Source: Dermatemys mawii (Eukaryota > Chordata > Testudines > Dermatemydidae). Taken from it: a stretch of DNA of 64,000 nucleotides. The position numbers were made by a program, and so were the translations under genes. Positions 21,001-30,130 of this stretch are shown piece by piece (the first letter of the stretch is position 1; the number at the start of each line of letters is the position of its first letter). Where the stretch lies: contig ML677365.1 in the NCBI GenBank assembly GCA_007922305.1, positions 18,023,512 to 18,087,511 of the forward strand, read 5' to 3'. Below the pieces are notes generated by a model. It saw nothing but the letters and a program-made list of their open reading frames with translations. It had not been told where the DNA came from and did not search any database.

Positions 21001-21158
21001 ACAAAGTGACAAAGAGGCCTGTGGTACCTTAAAGACTAACTAAAGTTTTAGAGCATAAGCTTTCGTGGGTTAATACCCACTTCGTCAGATGCATGCAGTA
21101 GAGACGAAGTGTCCACTGCATGCATCCGATGAAGTGGGTATTAACCCACGAAAGCTTA
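21001..21158. mobile_element. Fold-back Penelope-like copy cut by the assembly gap
   Basis: The left arm (GTACCTTAAAGACTAACTAA to TTCGTCAGATGCATGCAG) is mirrored from 21116 (CACTGCATGCATCCGATGAA onward) up to the gap at AAAGCTTA. The arms are near-complementary, so the second half would be expected to continue into the unsequenced stretch. Confidence 0.85.
21053..21092 (-). ncRNA. Hammerhead-ribozyme-like core in a PLE end
   Basis: On the minus strand: CTGACGA (fits CUGANGA), an extra A, a 6-bp stem GTGGGT/ACCCAC with ATTA loop, GAAA, then GC-TTAT-GC and TC. This is the order of the hammerhead catalytic core with a very short stem III. No clear stem I pairing was found, and one extra A separates CUGANGA from stem II, so activity is uncertain. 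Hammerhead motifs are known from PLE terminal repeats of other eukaryotes. Confidence 0.5.
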
Positions 21159-21558
21159 NNNNNNNNNNNNNNNNNNNNNNNNNNNNNNNNNNNNNNNNNN
21201 NNNNNNNNNNNNNNNNNNNNNNNNNNNNNNNNNNNNNNNNNNNNNNNNNNNNNNNNNNNNNNNNNNNNNNNNNNNNNNNNNNNNNNNNNNNNNNNNNNNN
21301 NNNNNNNNNNNNNNNNNNNNNNNNNNNNNNNNNNNNNNNNNNNNNNNNNNNNNNNNNNNNNNNNNNNNNNNNNNNNNNNNNNNNNNNNNNNNNNNNNNNN
21401 NNNNNNNNNNNNNNNNNNNNNNNNNNNNNNNNNNNNNNNNNNNNNNNNNNNNNNNNNNNNNNNNNNNNNNNNNNNNNNNNNNNNNNNNNNNNNNNNNNNN
21501 NNNNNNNNNNNNNNNNNNNNNNNNNNNNNNNNNNNNNNNNNNNNNNNNNNNNNNNNNN
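21159..21558. other. Assembly gap (400 N)
   Basis: Exactly 400 unknown bases between a palindromic PLE arm and a GC-rich tandem repeat. Frames spanning it are meaningless. Confidence 1.
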
Positions 21559-21737
21559 GTCTCCCGGTCCCAGCAGGCGCAGGGCAGTGGCTTCCAGAGA
21601 AGCCGCGGCTCCCCACCTGCTGGGACAGTGGGACTCCCCAGGGAAAGCCGTGGCTCCATGCCTGCTGGGACCAGGGCACTCCGGGCTGCTGGAGTCTCCC
21701 AGTCCCGGCAGGCGCAGGGCAGCGGCTTCCAGAGATT
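21559..21737. repeat. GC-rich tandem repeat, about 134-bp unit, truncated by the gap
   Basis: GTCTCCCGGTCCCAGCAGGC at 21559 recurs as GTCTCCCAGTCCCGGCAGGC at 21693, both followed by GCAGGGCAG and GGCTTCCAGAGA. Only one and a third units are visible; the rest probably lies in the gap. Confidence 0.75.
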
Positions 21738-22162
21738 TTTTATTATTATTCAGACAACTCTAATTTTGCTGGACTGATCTTTCAAAGTGCTCTAATGAAT
21801 GTTACAGCAATTATAACAACAATATATTCTATAATTAAGTTATATATAAGTTATATTATATAAAACATTTAGATTCCATAGATGGACTCAATGAGAAATT
21901 AACAAATGATTTGCCTATCCTTCTTTTACTTCTCCCATATAGAATGCTAAACCACTTAGATCATCTGCTACTGAAAACACTTCTGAAATATGCCTGGTCA
22001 GTCTGTTGCATAAATAGAACTGATATGCCTCTCTCACTAGGTCAGAACAAAATCCTCAAGGGGTTGTTTGTGTGCTACATGCCACACGTACCAATAAGAG
22101 AAGCCAAGAATATTGACTTTGCAACAACTTCAGTAAGCACTCAAAAATTAAGAAATGCCTGA
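21738..22162. other. No recognisable feature
   Basis: AT-rich sequence; the 83-codon frame at 21911-22162 shows no domain I recognise. Confidence 0.5.
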
Positions 22163-22739
22163 ATTAAGGTTGCCCATGCAACTTTCGTTACACAGTCCTG
22201 AGCAGGTCCATCTTGTGTAAAAACTAAGATATGATCATGTATCTAAAGACCATAGTTCATACAGATGCACAGGGGGGCCAAATTAAAGTTGCATAGGCAA
22301 CCTTCCATTCCATTGTGGATGGAATCTTAAGGAATGTAGCTGCAAAGCTCTAAGAAGTCTCTACTGAACACGTGCAAACTGCAATTTTTCAAAGGTTTAT
22401 AACTTGCCAAATTTGGGAAAACTTTCATGGGGACCCAAAAGGCAAATGCCTGACAAAAAGGCCACACTGCTATCAAATTTCAAGTTCCTACCCCAAAGCA
22501 TGGGAGCATTAGATCGTCTTAAAGAAAAGGTTGCCAAAAAATTTTAACGTGGGCAAAGCAATGTATTTTCCCCTTGCCCGGTTTTCAGAAACAGCAAACA
22601 GTTTAGGCTGAAATTATTATTGTTATTGATAAATAATAAGCCTGAGGGAGACATCCCACATGGAAAAGTTTAGCTTAAACAATTGAAGTATTAACATCTG
22701 AAAACAGTCTTATAATGGGAAGAGTTGGGCAACCTTAAT
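22163..22739. mobile_element. Non-autonomous DNA element with perfect 14-bp inverted ends
   Basis: ATTAAGGTTGCCCA at 22163-22176 is matched exactly by TGGGCAACCTTAAT at 22726-22739. The ends include TTAA, so the duplication could be TTAA (piggyBac-type) or TA (Tc1/mariner-type). A degenerate internal repeat of the end occurs near 22280-22302. There is no transposase frame. Confidence 0.75.
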
Positions 22740-22971
22740 AACAGGAAGCATCAGCAGCTGTGCCAATAAGCAGTTTTGGAAACTGAGGGTGTCCATTTGA
22801 AGGCTATTTTTGTATTTGAATTTTTATGGGCTCTTTGGTCAGACATTAGGTGCAGGCCAGCTAAATCAAATCATGTTGCTAAATTAGTGTCATAGGGTCC
22901 AGTCCTGCAGTCCTGCAGTTCTGATTCAGGCAAAACACCGACTGAATAGTTACAGGTTCAGGATGAGTAAG

Positions 22972-23118
22972 AATCAGAGAGGTAGCCGTGTTAGTCTGGA
23001 ATTGCAGAAGTGAGAAAGAGTCCTGTGGCACCTTAAAGACTAACTAAAATTTTAGATCATAAGCTTTCGTGGGTTAATACCCACAGCGTCGGATGCATGC
23101 AGTGGAAGTATCCAGGGG
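22972..23118 (-). mobile_element. Short Penelope-like copy with 13-bp duplication
   Basis: CAGGATGAGTAAG at 22959-22971 is repeated at 23119-23131. Between lie GGTAGCCGTGTTAGTCTGGA, GTGGCACCTTAAAGACTAAC and a decayed ribozyme-like core (minus strand CCGACGC, stem GTGGGT/ACCCAC, GAAAGC). This 147-bp copy contains only the 3' terminus. Confidence 0.9.
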
Positions 23119-23252
23119 CAGGATGAGTAAGTTTATTTTCACATTTGATTTTTGTGAATGCATCACTCAGAAATACTCGTAGTAAAGTCTGCAGTGTATT
23201 ATGTATGCACTATGCTAAGCTTTCATATACGCTCTGAATGCAGTCCACACAA

Positions 23253-23493
23253 GGTATGTCTGTGCTACAATTAAAAACCAGCAACTGACCCATGGCAGCT
23301 GACTGGGGCTCACAGGGCTCGGGCACTAAGGGGCTTTTAAATTGCATTGTAGACATTTGAGCTCAAGTTTGTGTCTGGACTCTCTGACCCTGTGAGGTGG
23401 GAGGTTCCTGGCAATTAAACAACCCTTTAGTCCAAGCCCAAGTCAGCTGGCACAAGCCAGCCACATGTTTTTAACTGCAGTGCATACACATCC
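23253..23493. mobile_element. Harbinger-type MITE (about 241 bp)
   Basis: GGTATGTCTGTGCTACAATT at the left is mirrored by GCAGTGCATACACATCC at the right; GGGGCTCACAGGGCTCGGGC and CAGCTGGCACAAGCCAGCC are internal palindromic features. Flanks CAA and TAA suggest a 3-bp duplication with one change. Confidence 0.72.
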
Positions 23494-25578
23494 TAAGTAT
23501 GTGGGCTGATCCAAATCCCAGTGATATGAATGGACTTTAGATTTGGCCCTATCAGAACAGTGCTGTACAGGAGCTGCCATAAAGGTTGTTCTTATAAGTG
23601 GCAGTAACTGAATTTGCACTTTCTATTTCCTCAAAAGGCAACCTCCTGCTTCTCCTGCATTGTTAGAAAACGGTTATAAATTAAGAAATGACCTCGGATG
23701 ACTAATATATCATGTTCTTTCATTCTCTTCATTTATAGTATTTACAACATCTTCACATTAACACTTAGAGTTCTACAACTTCTAATGACCCTTTTATCAG
23801 AGCAGCAATTACCAGTAAATCTATTATGGCATTTATTGCTCCATCTGTGAGACATAAAAGCTGTGATTTATAATATGTCATAATGCTGAAGAATATATTT
23901 CAAGTTATCAGTACTATAAAACTTTTTCAAATCCAGTTACAACAACTGTATGTTTTGATGAAGGTTGCCTTTCTATTTTCACAGAATCGACCTCAAGTGG
24001 AATTCAGCAATAAACGGTATACTTAGCTTTGATATGAAACAGATAAACCAGAGCTCCAAGATATTGACACAGCATGAACCTTCTTAGTTACTTTTATCCT
24101 GCACATTCACCAGTCCCATTCTTAGGTATATTCTGTGGGTGGCACTGCTGAGAGAACACTTGGATTTGGAAGCATGCTGCTTATTGGCCTTGTTTACACC
24201 AGTCTTTTTGCCATAAAATTTCCACCATTGCTATCACCAGCTCCATTCCACTGATGGTAACAACACTGGAAATGGGAGTACGCAAAGGGATACTGCAGCT
24301 GCCACGGTGTTTACCAAATGTCCTTTAGCCCTCCACTGAGCAGGGTTATATGGAATAGTGGCCAAAATGCCAGCATCTGCCTGCACTTTGTTTATAGTGG
24401 TGCTGCCATTGTTACTACCACTGTTGGGGCGGAACCACTGAGCATGGCGGACAGTTTTTGGCAAAAAACGTAGCCACTGAATTCTTCAACTACAGTCAGA
24501 TATCATCCCATGGACTTTATGATTTCCCCAACCTTATGAGTTATTATATCATTATAGATTGCTCTGTATACACACAGATCTATACCAGCACATATGGAGA
24601 ACTAGGTCTCTGTCTCAAAGAGTTTACAATCTCATTCATACATATGCAATATGGTACAGACTCATAGATATACACTCCAGAAGCCATTTCAGATGCAGAC
24701 ATAGTTACTTGGACAATGAGTATTAAAAGGATTCACAAAAAAGCATATTGAGGAAGAATATGAAATATGAAAGGAAAGTTGCTTTGTACATGAAAAGACT
24801 TCCAATTCCTCTCCAGCCCTATAAATAGCAAGGTCCTTAGCAGCCAGGAGAGGACTATAGTCCTCTTATTTTAGCCCAGCTAGTGCATGTGTTTATGTAG
24901 TATACATGAGCAAAATTCACACCTAACTCCCAGTATTAACAATAATAGGCAGTATGTGAAAATATAACCTGCCACCCAAACTTTAAATGCAAATTTAGTC
25001 ATCCTCATAATGGATAACATAACAATTCTTTAAAGGCACCTTGCTTGATCATTTTAATATTTGACCATGCTTTAATTCCCAATGTCACATATTCTTTTAA
25101 ATTATTATTAGTTTCAACTAAATATATCTGCTAGCCCTACTATTTCAAACTCATAGTAAGCAAGACCATTAGGACACAACAAAGGCTGTGGGAAGCAGTA
25201 CTCCTGAGCTGCCCTTACAGAACTTTGCTAGGAAAGTTATTCTCTTATGGATTTTCCAACTTCTTATGCAAACAGAAAAAAACCCAAATTACTGTAGTTT
25301 TTGAAAATCCATGTAAAAATTGTGAATAAAAGCAACATGGATCTCATGGTATCTGTGTGTGTATATATATATATGTATTTGTTATTAATATTTACAAAGG
25401 ATGTACAAAACCATGTTTCCCTGAACACAGCAGGAATCAATCAGAAGGAAACAGTTTCCTTGCTTAGGATTCCAAGCTCCTTTCCAGGCAGTTCTTAGCC
25501 CCAAAACTCTCTCATGAGGCTTTTCTCATGGCCACGTTCCTAGTGCTTGTTCTGTCCTTGGCTTCCTGTTGTTACACA
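23494..25578. other. Mostly unrecognised; possible old MITE and LTR or LINE end
   Basis: 24187-24470 starts GGCCTTGTTTACACCAG and may be a decayed DNA transposon, with a related stretch near 53020-53070. 25370-25578 resembles 14290-14400 and continues after the Harbinger insertion at 30020-30130, so it is an older unclassified repeat. No gene. Confidence 0.4.
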
Positions 25579-25660
25579 GGGCATGGTTACACTTACAAGA
25601 TTATAGCGCTATTGGTTATAGCGGTCCCCTTATACAGTAATATGAATAGCGCTATTGTAT
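25579..25660. promoter_or_regulatory. Left subterminal AGCGCT palindromes (putative transposase or Myb sites)
   Basis: ATAGCGCTAT occurs at 25603-25612 and 25646-25655, with a half-site TTATAGCG at 25616-25623 and another near 25684. The same motif clusters at the right end. Harbinger Myb-like proteins are known to bind subterminal repeats; binding here is inferred. Confidence 0.5.
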
Positions 25661-25948
25661 GTCCACACTGAGATGCTCCAGCGTTATAGCATGGCCACAT
25701 TTGTGGCACTTAATACGGCATTAAGAGCAGCGCATTAGGGCATGTATCCCACAGTACACCTCTTCCCGATCTGGCGGAATGCCTTGTGGTGGGGGAGGTG
25801 TCACTTGCGGGGCATTCTGTATCCTGTTTCAACTACCCATGATGCTTTTTGGCATATCCCAGCAATCCCTGTGTTTTCTTCCACCTCCGGCGCCATCTTT
25901 CAACGGTTTCAGCAAGACGCGCTCCGTCTTCCATTGTTGTGTGCTGCA

Positions 25949-27174
25949 ATGAATCCAGAACTGCTGAGGAACATGCTGATGACTGTCGCCAGCACATCTC
26001 TGTGTGCAGTGGAGTTAATCCTTGACATGCAGGATGACAGTGATGATTCTGAAGACGAGATCGAAGCGGTGAATGCGTTTGACACGAAGCTTCTTGTCTC
26101 ATTAACGGACATGCTCACGGCCGTTGAACGCCGCTTCTGGGCACGGGAAACGAGCACTGAGTGGTGGGATCGCATTGTCATGCAAGTCTGGGATGACGAG
26201 CAGTGGCTGCAAAACTTTCGAATGAGAAAAGCCACTTTCATGGGACTGTGTGCTCAACTCGCCCCCGCCCTGTGGCGCAAGGGCACCAGACTGAGAGCTG
26301 CCCTCCCGGTGGAGAAGCGGGTGGCATCGCTACACCAGACAGCTACCGATCGGTGGCCAACCAGTTTGGGGTTGGAAAGTCAACCGTTGGAGTTGTGCTG
26401 ATGCAAGTGTGCAGGGCCATTAATCGCATCCTGCTACGAAAAATCGTGACTCTGGGTAACGTGCATGACATCGTGGCTGGCTTTGAAGAAATGGGTTTCC
26501 CTAACTGTGGAGGGGCGATAGATGGGACCCATATACCTATTCTGGCGCCCGCCCACCTAGCAGACGAGTACGTTAACCAAAAGGGGTACTTCTCCATGGT
26601 TCTCCAGGCGCTTGTGGATCACCGTGGGCGTTCTACTGACATTAACGCTGGCTGGTCTGGAAAGGTGCATGACGCACGCATCTTCCGCAACACCGGCCTG
26701 TTCATGAAGCTGCAAGCCGGGACTTTTTTCCCAGACCAGAGGATGCCCGTGGGGGAAGTGGAAATGCCCATAGTGATTCTTGGTGACCCTGCTTACCCTT
26801 TAATGCCCTGGCTCATGAAACCCTACACAGGGAGCCTGGACAGCAGTCAGGAAAGGTTCAACTACAGGCTTAGCCGGTGTCGAATGACTGTGGAGTGTGC
26901 TTTTGGGCGTCTCAAGGCGCGCTGGTGCTGTCTTTATGGGAGGCTAGACTTGGCCGAGGGTAGTATCTCCGCGGTTATTTCTGCATGCTGTGCCCTACAT
27001 AATCTTTGTGAGCGGAAGGGCGAAGGCTTCACTCAGGCATGGTCCTCGGAGGTTCAACGCCTGGAGGCCACATACGCCCAGCCAGAGAGCAGGGTTCTTG
27101 GAGGGGACCAGCGCGAGGCTGTTAGGATCAGGGAAGCCTTGAGGGAGCATTTTGAGGCTGAAAGCCAGTTCTAA
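25949..27174 (+). pseudogene. Harbinger DDE transposase, one frame-breaking deletion
   Basis: Starts at the Met of MNPELLRNML and runs in one frame to about 26325; the helix-turn-helix region (WDDEQWLQNFRMRKATF, ALPVEKRVA) is there. It resumes in another frame at about 26332 with TPDSYRSVANQFGVGKSTVG and continues to the stop at 27174. Comparison with the usual spacing of the family suggests a deletion of a few codons' length at 26325-26332. All catalytic boxes are intact: first Asp in GGAIDGTHIPI, second in GWSGKVHDARIF, Glu in VECAFGRLKARW. The protein, about 400 residues if continuous, is close to the usual HARBI1-like length. It would excise and insert the element. Confidence 0.92.
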
Positions 27175-27269
27175 AGTGAGGTGCAGATGGAGGGAGGGAG
27201 GGAGGGAGCATTCTTTTAATAGGAACAGGCATTTGCTTTTCTGTAGCCTGTAATACTGTATTTACACTT

Positions 27270-27309
27270 AATAAAGAAACCCATTTATTAAGAAGACAAT
27301 TCATTTATT
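27270..27309. promoter_or_regulatory. Convergent poly(A) signals
   Basis: AATAAA at 27270-27275 follows the transposase stop by 95 bases. TTTATT at 27284-27289 and 27304-27309 are minus-strand AATAAA signals beyond the Myb stop at 27399. The two units are tail to tail, as in element 1. Confidence 0.6.
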
Positions 27310-28090
27310 GAACAGGTACTTCGGTTGCTGAAAGAAAATATTGTGATGCATGTGAGGGAGAAGCCGGGGGAGGTGCAATGGGAGTGGCATGGGGTCAGTC
27401 AGAGATCGGAATATGTCCGGGTCTCTGAGTCTCCAGTGCCCTCACAGTGGCCATGTCCCCCGAACCCCATTTGCGGAGGGCAGTAAGGCATGTTATTAGG
27501 GGTTGACTGCAGTGGATAACGGTCCGGGGTTTGGGGGTTGTTCGGTGAAGACAGAGGGGTTGGAGGCAGCTGTGGATGGTGATAACCATTTGGCTGATGA
27601 TAGTGGCCTGGAGGGTACTGAGGCACAGAAGGGGAAGGGATTTGGGGCAAATGATAACTGGGGTGGTGGGTGCGGTGCTTCTCCTCCTGAAGGGTGACAA
27701 TCCGCTGCATAGTCTGCAATTGAAGCTGCAGTAATGAGAGCAGCTTATCGGTGCTTTTCCGGCGGTGAATCGCATTCTCCTTCCGCACCTTCTCCCTCAA
27801 CTTGCTCTCATTCTCCCTCCACCTCTGTGCAACTCGATTCTCCGTTACAGCCTATTGCATTACTTGCTGTACAAGATCCTCTTTGCTCCTTCGTGGCCGC
27901 TTCCTCAGTTGCCTCAGCCTCTCAGCTGTTGATAAGAGCGATGGCGCAGGGCTCAAGGACGACCCTTCTAAAATAAAAAGATACATTTAACAGTGGTTCC
28001 CTTGTAAAGAGCAGATATGCCTATCATTCCCCCGCATTCCCCGTTTGCCTGTCCCGCAGACAGCACAGATACAGCAACGGAGCCCCTGCC

Positions 28091-28726
28091 ATGGTGAGTG
28101 GACTCCAGAGGCAAGGGAAATGATTTTTTCCCTGCCCCAGAAAAGCTGTGCCGGGGAGGGGGTGGGGAGTGCTGGTAAGTTGCAGGAGCCCCAGTCTGAG
28201 CAGCAGGCAGGGGGAAGGATTTCTTCCCTGCCCTGAAAAGCTGTGGCGGGGGGTGGCGGGGGGGTGGAGTGCTGGTAAGTTGCAGGAGCCCCACTCTGAG
28301 CAGCAGGCAGGGGGAAGGATTTCTTCCCTGCCCTGAAAAGCTGGGGTGGGGTGGGGTGGGGGGGTAGAGTGCCGGGAATTGGCAGGAGCCCTACTCTGAA
28401 CACTGTTCCAACATTCTCTGTAGGTGTTTGTCCTGGAAGATATCTCGTTGCTTCAAGTCACTGAGGAACAAAGGGAAGGGATTTTAATGAGATGCGGCTT
28501 CCGTCCAGGGCCATATGCAGCTTGCCTATGTGCAGCAATGCTCCCCCCACCCATTGTAGCACAGTGGCGGGGACTAGAGACCGTGACCAGGATGGGGACC
28601 ATGCTGGGTCTCCCAGGAAACCTGCGCAGGCGCATTGCAAGCGCTCTTATTGAGACCTTTGAAGAGATTACTGATGATGACTACCGCGAGGTGATAGACT
28701 ACATCAATGTTCTATTCCACATGTAG
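28091..28726 (+). CDS. Third Harbinger frame (ORF3), spliced, function unknown
   Basis: Exon 1 may be only the start codon: ATG at 28091-28093 is followed by a strong donor, GTGAGT. The acceptor ACATTCTCTGTAG|GTG lies at 28423. Exon 2 (28424-28726) continues in frame for 100 codons plus stop, about 101 residues. It reads ISLLQVTEEQREGIL, GFRPGPYAACLCAAM, LPGNLRRRIASALIETFEE and ends DYREVIDYINVLFHM; mostly helical, acidic toward the end, no signal peptide or membrane segment. It is nested antisense in the Myb gene's intron. The decayed copy at 2348-3031 has the same splice start, order and length, which argues for selection on protein. I do not recognise the family; a longer first exon is possible. 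Confidence 0.6.
28122..28400. repeat. Tandem repeat, three units of about 96-100 bp
   Basis: Units start at 28122, 28218 and 28318, each with GATTTCTTCCCTGCCCTGAA-like sequence, a G-rich run and GGTAAGTTGCAGGAGCCCC. The array lies within the ORF3 intron and also the Myb intron. Frames through it on the minus strand (Pro-rich, LPAAQ repeats) are artefacts. Confidence 0.9.
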
Positions 28727-28740
28727 GCAAGCATGCAAGC

Positions 28741-29090
28741 ATCCCTTTCCAGCCAAGCTGCAAGCCTTCCCCATAGAAAAGCAGCTTTACCTCCGCAATC
28801 CGCTGCTGAGCTGGCCCCTGCAACCGCCGGACGCTGTGGCTGGCCGCCCTCCTCCTGGCTTTAGAGGAGAGCTCCTGGCTGCATGCCCCCCTGCCCTCCT
28901 CCTGGCTTGAGAACAGCTCCAGGTGGAATGCCCCCTGCATCCCTTTCCACCCCAAGCTGCCAGCCTTCCCCATAGAAAAGCAGCTTTACCTCCGCAATCC
29001 GCTGCTGAGCTGGCCCCTGCAACCGCCGGACGCTGTGGCTGGCTGGCCTCCTGGGTTGAGAAGAGCTCCTGGCTGCATGCATCCAGGGAC
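28741..29090. repeat. Tandem duplication of about 198 bp across the Myb exon 1 end
   Basis: ATCCCTTTCC starts at 28741 and again at 28939; both copies continue with CAGCCTTCCCC-like sequence and an identical stretch through AAGCAGCTTTACCTCCGCAA to GGACGCTGTGGCTGGC. The second copy holds the exon 1 end used above; the first carries an identical potential donor. Confidence 0.9.
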
Positions 29091-29842
29091 TCCTCCGTGC
29101 CCTGGGTCGCTGCCGCCTTGTCCTCATCCTCCTCCTCTTCTTCATCCTCCTGCTCTTCGTCCTCCTCCTCACCCCCCGCTTCACTGGTGGGCTGGGAAGT
29201 GTCCATAGTGATCGATGGAGTGACCGTAGGCTCACCACCAAATATCGCGTGCAGCTCCTTATAAAATCTGCAAGTCACCGGGGCTGCCCCGGAGCGGCAG
29301 TTTGCCTCGCGGGCTTTGCGATACGCATTCCTTAGCTCCTTTACCTTAACACGGCACTGCAGAGTGTCCCACTCATGGCCTCTTTCCGCCAGCGCCCGTG
29401 ATATCTGCCCATAGGTATCAAAATTCCTGCGGCTAGACCACAGCTGAGACTGAACAGCCTCTTCCCCCCAATAGCTGATGAGGTCCAGCACCTCGCTATT
29501 GCTCCATGCTGGGGATCGCCTATTGCGAGGAGGCATGGCACGTGGAGTCATGATGATCAATCAGAATGATCACCTGCAACGATTCCCTGAGACCACGCCA
29601 CGCAATCAATCAGATCAATGAGAACGATCACCTGCAAGGATTCCCTGAGAGCACGCCACGCTTGGCTGGAGCAAACAGGAAGGGGATTTTCAAATTTCCC
29701 TGGAACTTTAAAGAGCAGGTCTGATGTGTGGTCACCTGAGGACAGGACAAAAGAGTTTGCAAGTGATGACCAGAGTGGCTCGAATGGGAATTATGGGACG
29801 GGCTGGAGGCCAAGTAATGCGCAGTGGGTGTCCACATTCTTG

Positions 29843-30019
29843 CTGTAGCGCTACAGCAGCTGCGCTACAGCCCTTATTCCCCATGCGGAGGTGGATTAAC
29901 AATAGCGCTATAACTCAGCGGTTATAGCGCTCTACGTGCCTTGCCAGTGTGGACGGGGAGGAGGTTATAGCGCTCGTGGGGGCTTTATAGCGCTATAAAG
30001 TGCCAGTGTAACGAAGCCC
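29843..30019. promoter_or_regulatory. Right subterminal AGCGCT palindromes
   Basis: GTAGCGCTAC at 29845-29854, ATAGCGCTAT at 29902-29911, TTATAGCGCTC near 29922 and 29965, and the 16-bp perfect palindrome TTTATAGCGCTATAAA at 29984-29999 close to the terminus. Spacing and sequence mirror the left end. In the related MITEs the same positions read GTAGAGTGCTCT-like sequence instead. Confidence 0.5.
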
Positions 30020-30130
30020 ACAGACTCCATACGTCACATACACCCCTGAGAATTCCCTCCAGCCACATGTGCCTTTGTGTTTGGCAGCTGTGTGACTGTG
30101 TTTGGGTGTGGGCTGTTATTCTTTAGGCTG

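Larger units (their letters stand above)
27399..29560 (-). pseudogene. Harbinger Myb/SANT-like DNA-binding protein, two exons, one stop
   Basis: Exon 1 (29560-28990) encodes RRSPAWSNSEVLDLISYWG, SRRNFDTYGQISRAL, DTLQCRVKVKELRNAYRK and CRFYKELHAIFGG, a Myb/SANT-like domain over about residues 12-100, then a long Glu/Asp run and SQELF. The donor GGAG|GTAAAG and acceptor TTTTATTTTAG|AAG join in frame (G|AA). Exon 2 (27967-27399) is basic then helical (KSTDKLLSLLQLQLQTMQRI) with a Pro/His/Ser-rich tail, about 379 codons in all. A TAG at 27852-27854 breaks exon 2 after VQQVMQ; a downstream Met at 27800 cannot supply the DNA-binding domain. The exon 1 end is duplicated in tandem (28741-29090), giving a second potential donor. 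Confidence 0.78.
25579..30019. mobile_element. Near-complete PIF/Harbinger DNA transposon, 4441 bp (element 2)
   Basis: Inverted ends begin GGGCATGGTTACACTTACA on the left and, in complement, GGGCTTCGTTACACTGGCA on the right. ACA flanks both ends (25576-25578, 30020-30022), a 3-bp target duplication. Inside lie a transposase (+, 25949-27174), a two-exon Myb/SANT-like gene (-, 29560-28990 and 27967-27399) and a small spliced frame (+, 28091-28726) in the Myb intron. Both ends carry repeated AGCGCT palindromes. Only two coding lesions are evident, a short deletion in the transposase and one stop in the Myb gene, so the insertion is younger than element 1. The host sequence is an older repeat. 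Confidence 0.93.

Noticed and set aside
21029..21863. Long frames of 167-247 codons across the N stretch
   Set aside because: They exist only because unknown bases contain no stops; the flanks are PLE and tandem-repeat DNA.
27987..28403. Minus-strand Pro-rich frames of 108 and 138 codons
   Set aside because: Produced by the three-unit tandem repeat in the ORF3 intron; repeat length near a multiple of three gives repeated peptides.
28861..29264. Ser-rich and Arg-rich frames over the acidic part of the Myb gene
   Set aside because: They are shadows of a Glu/Asp-coding GAG/GAA repeat in other frames.
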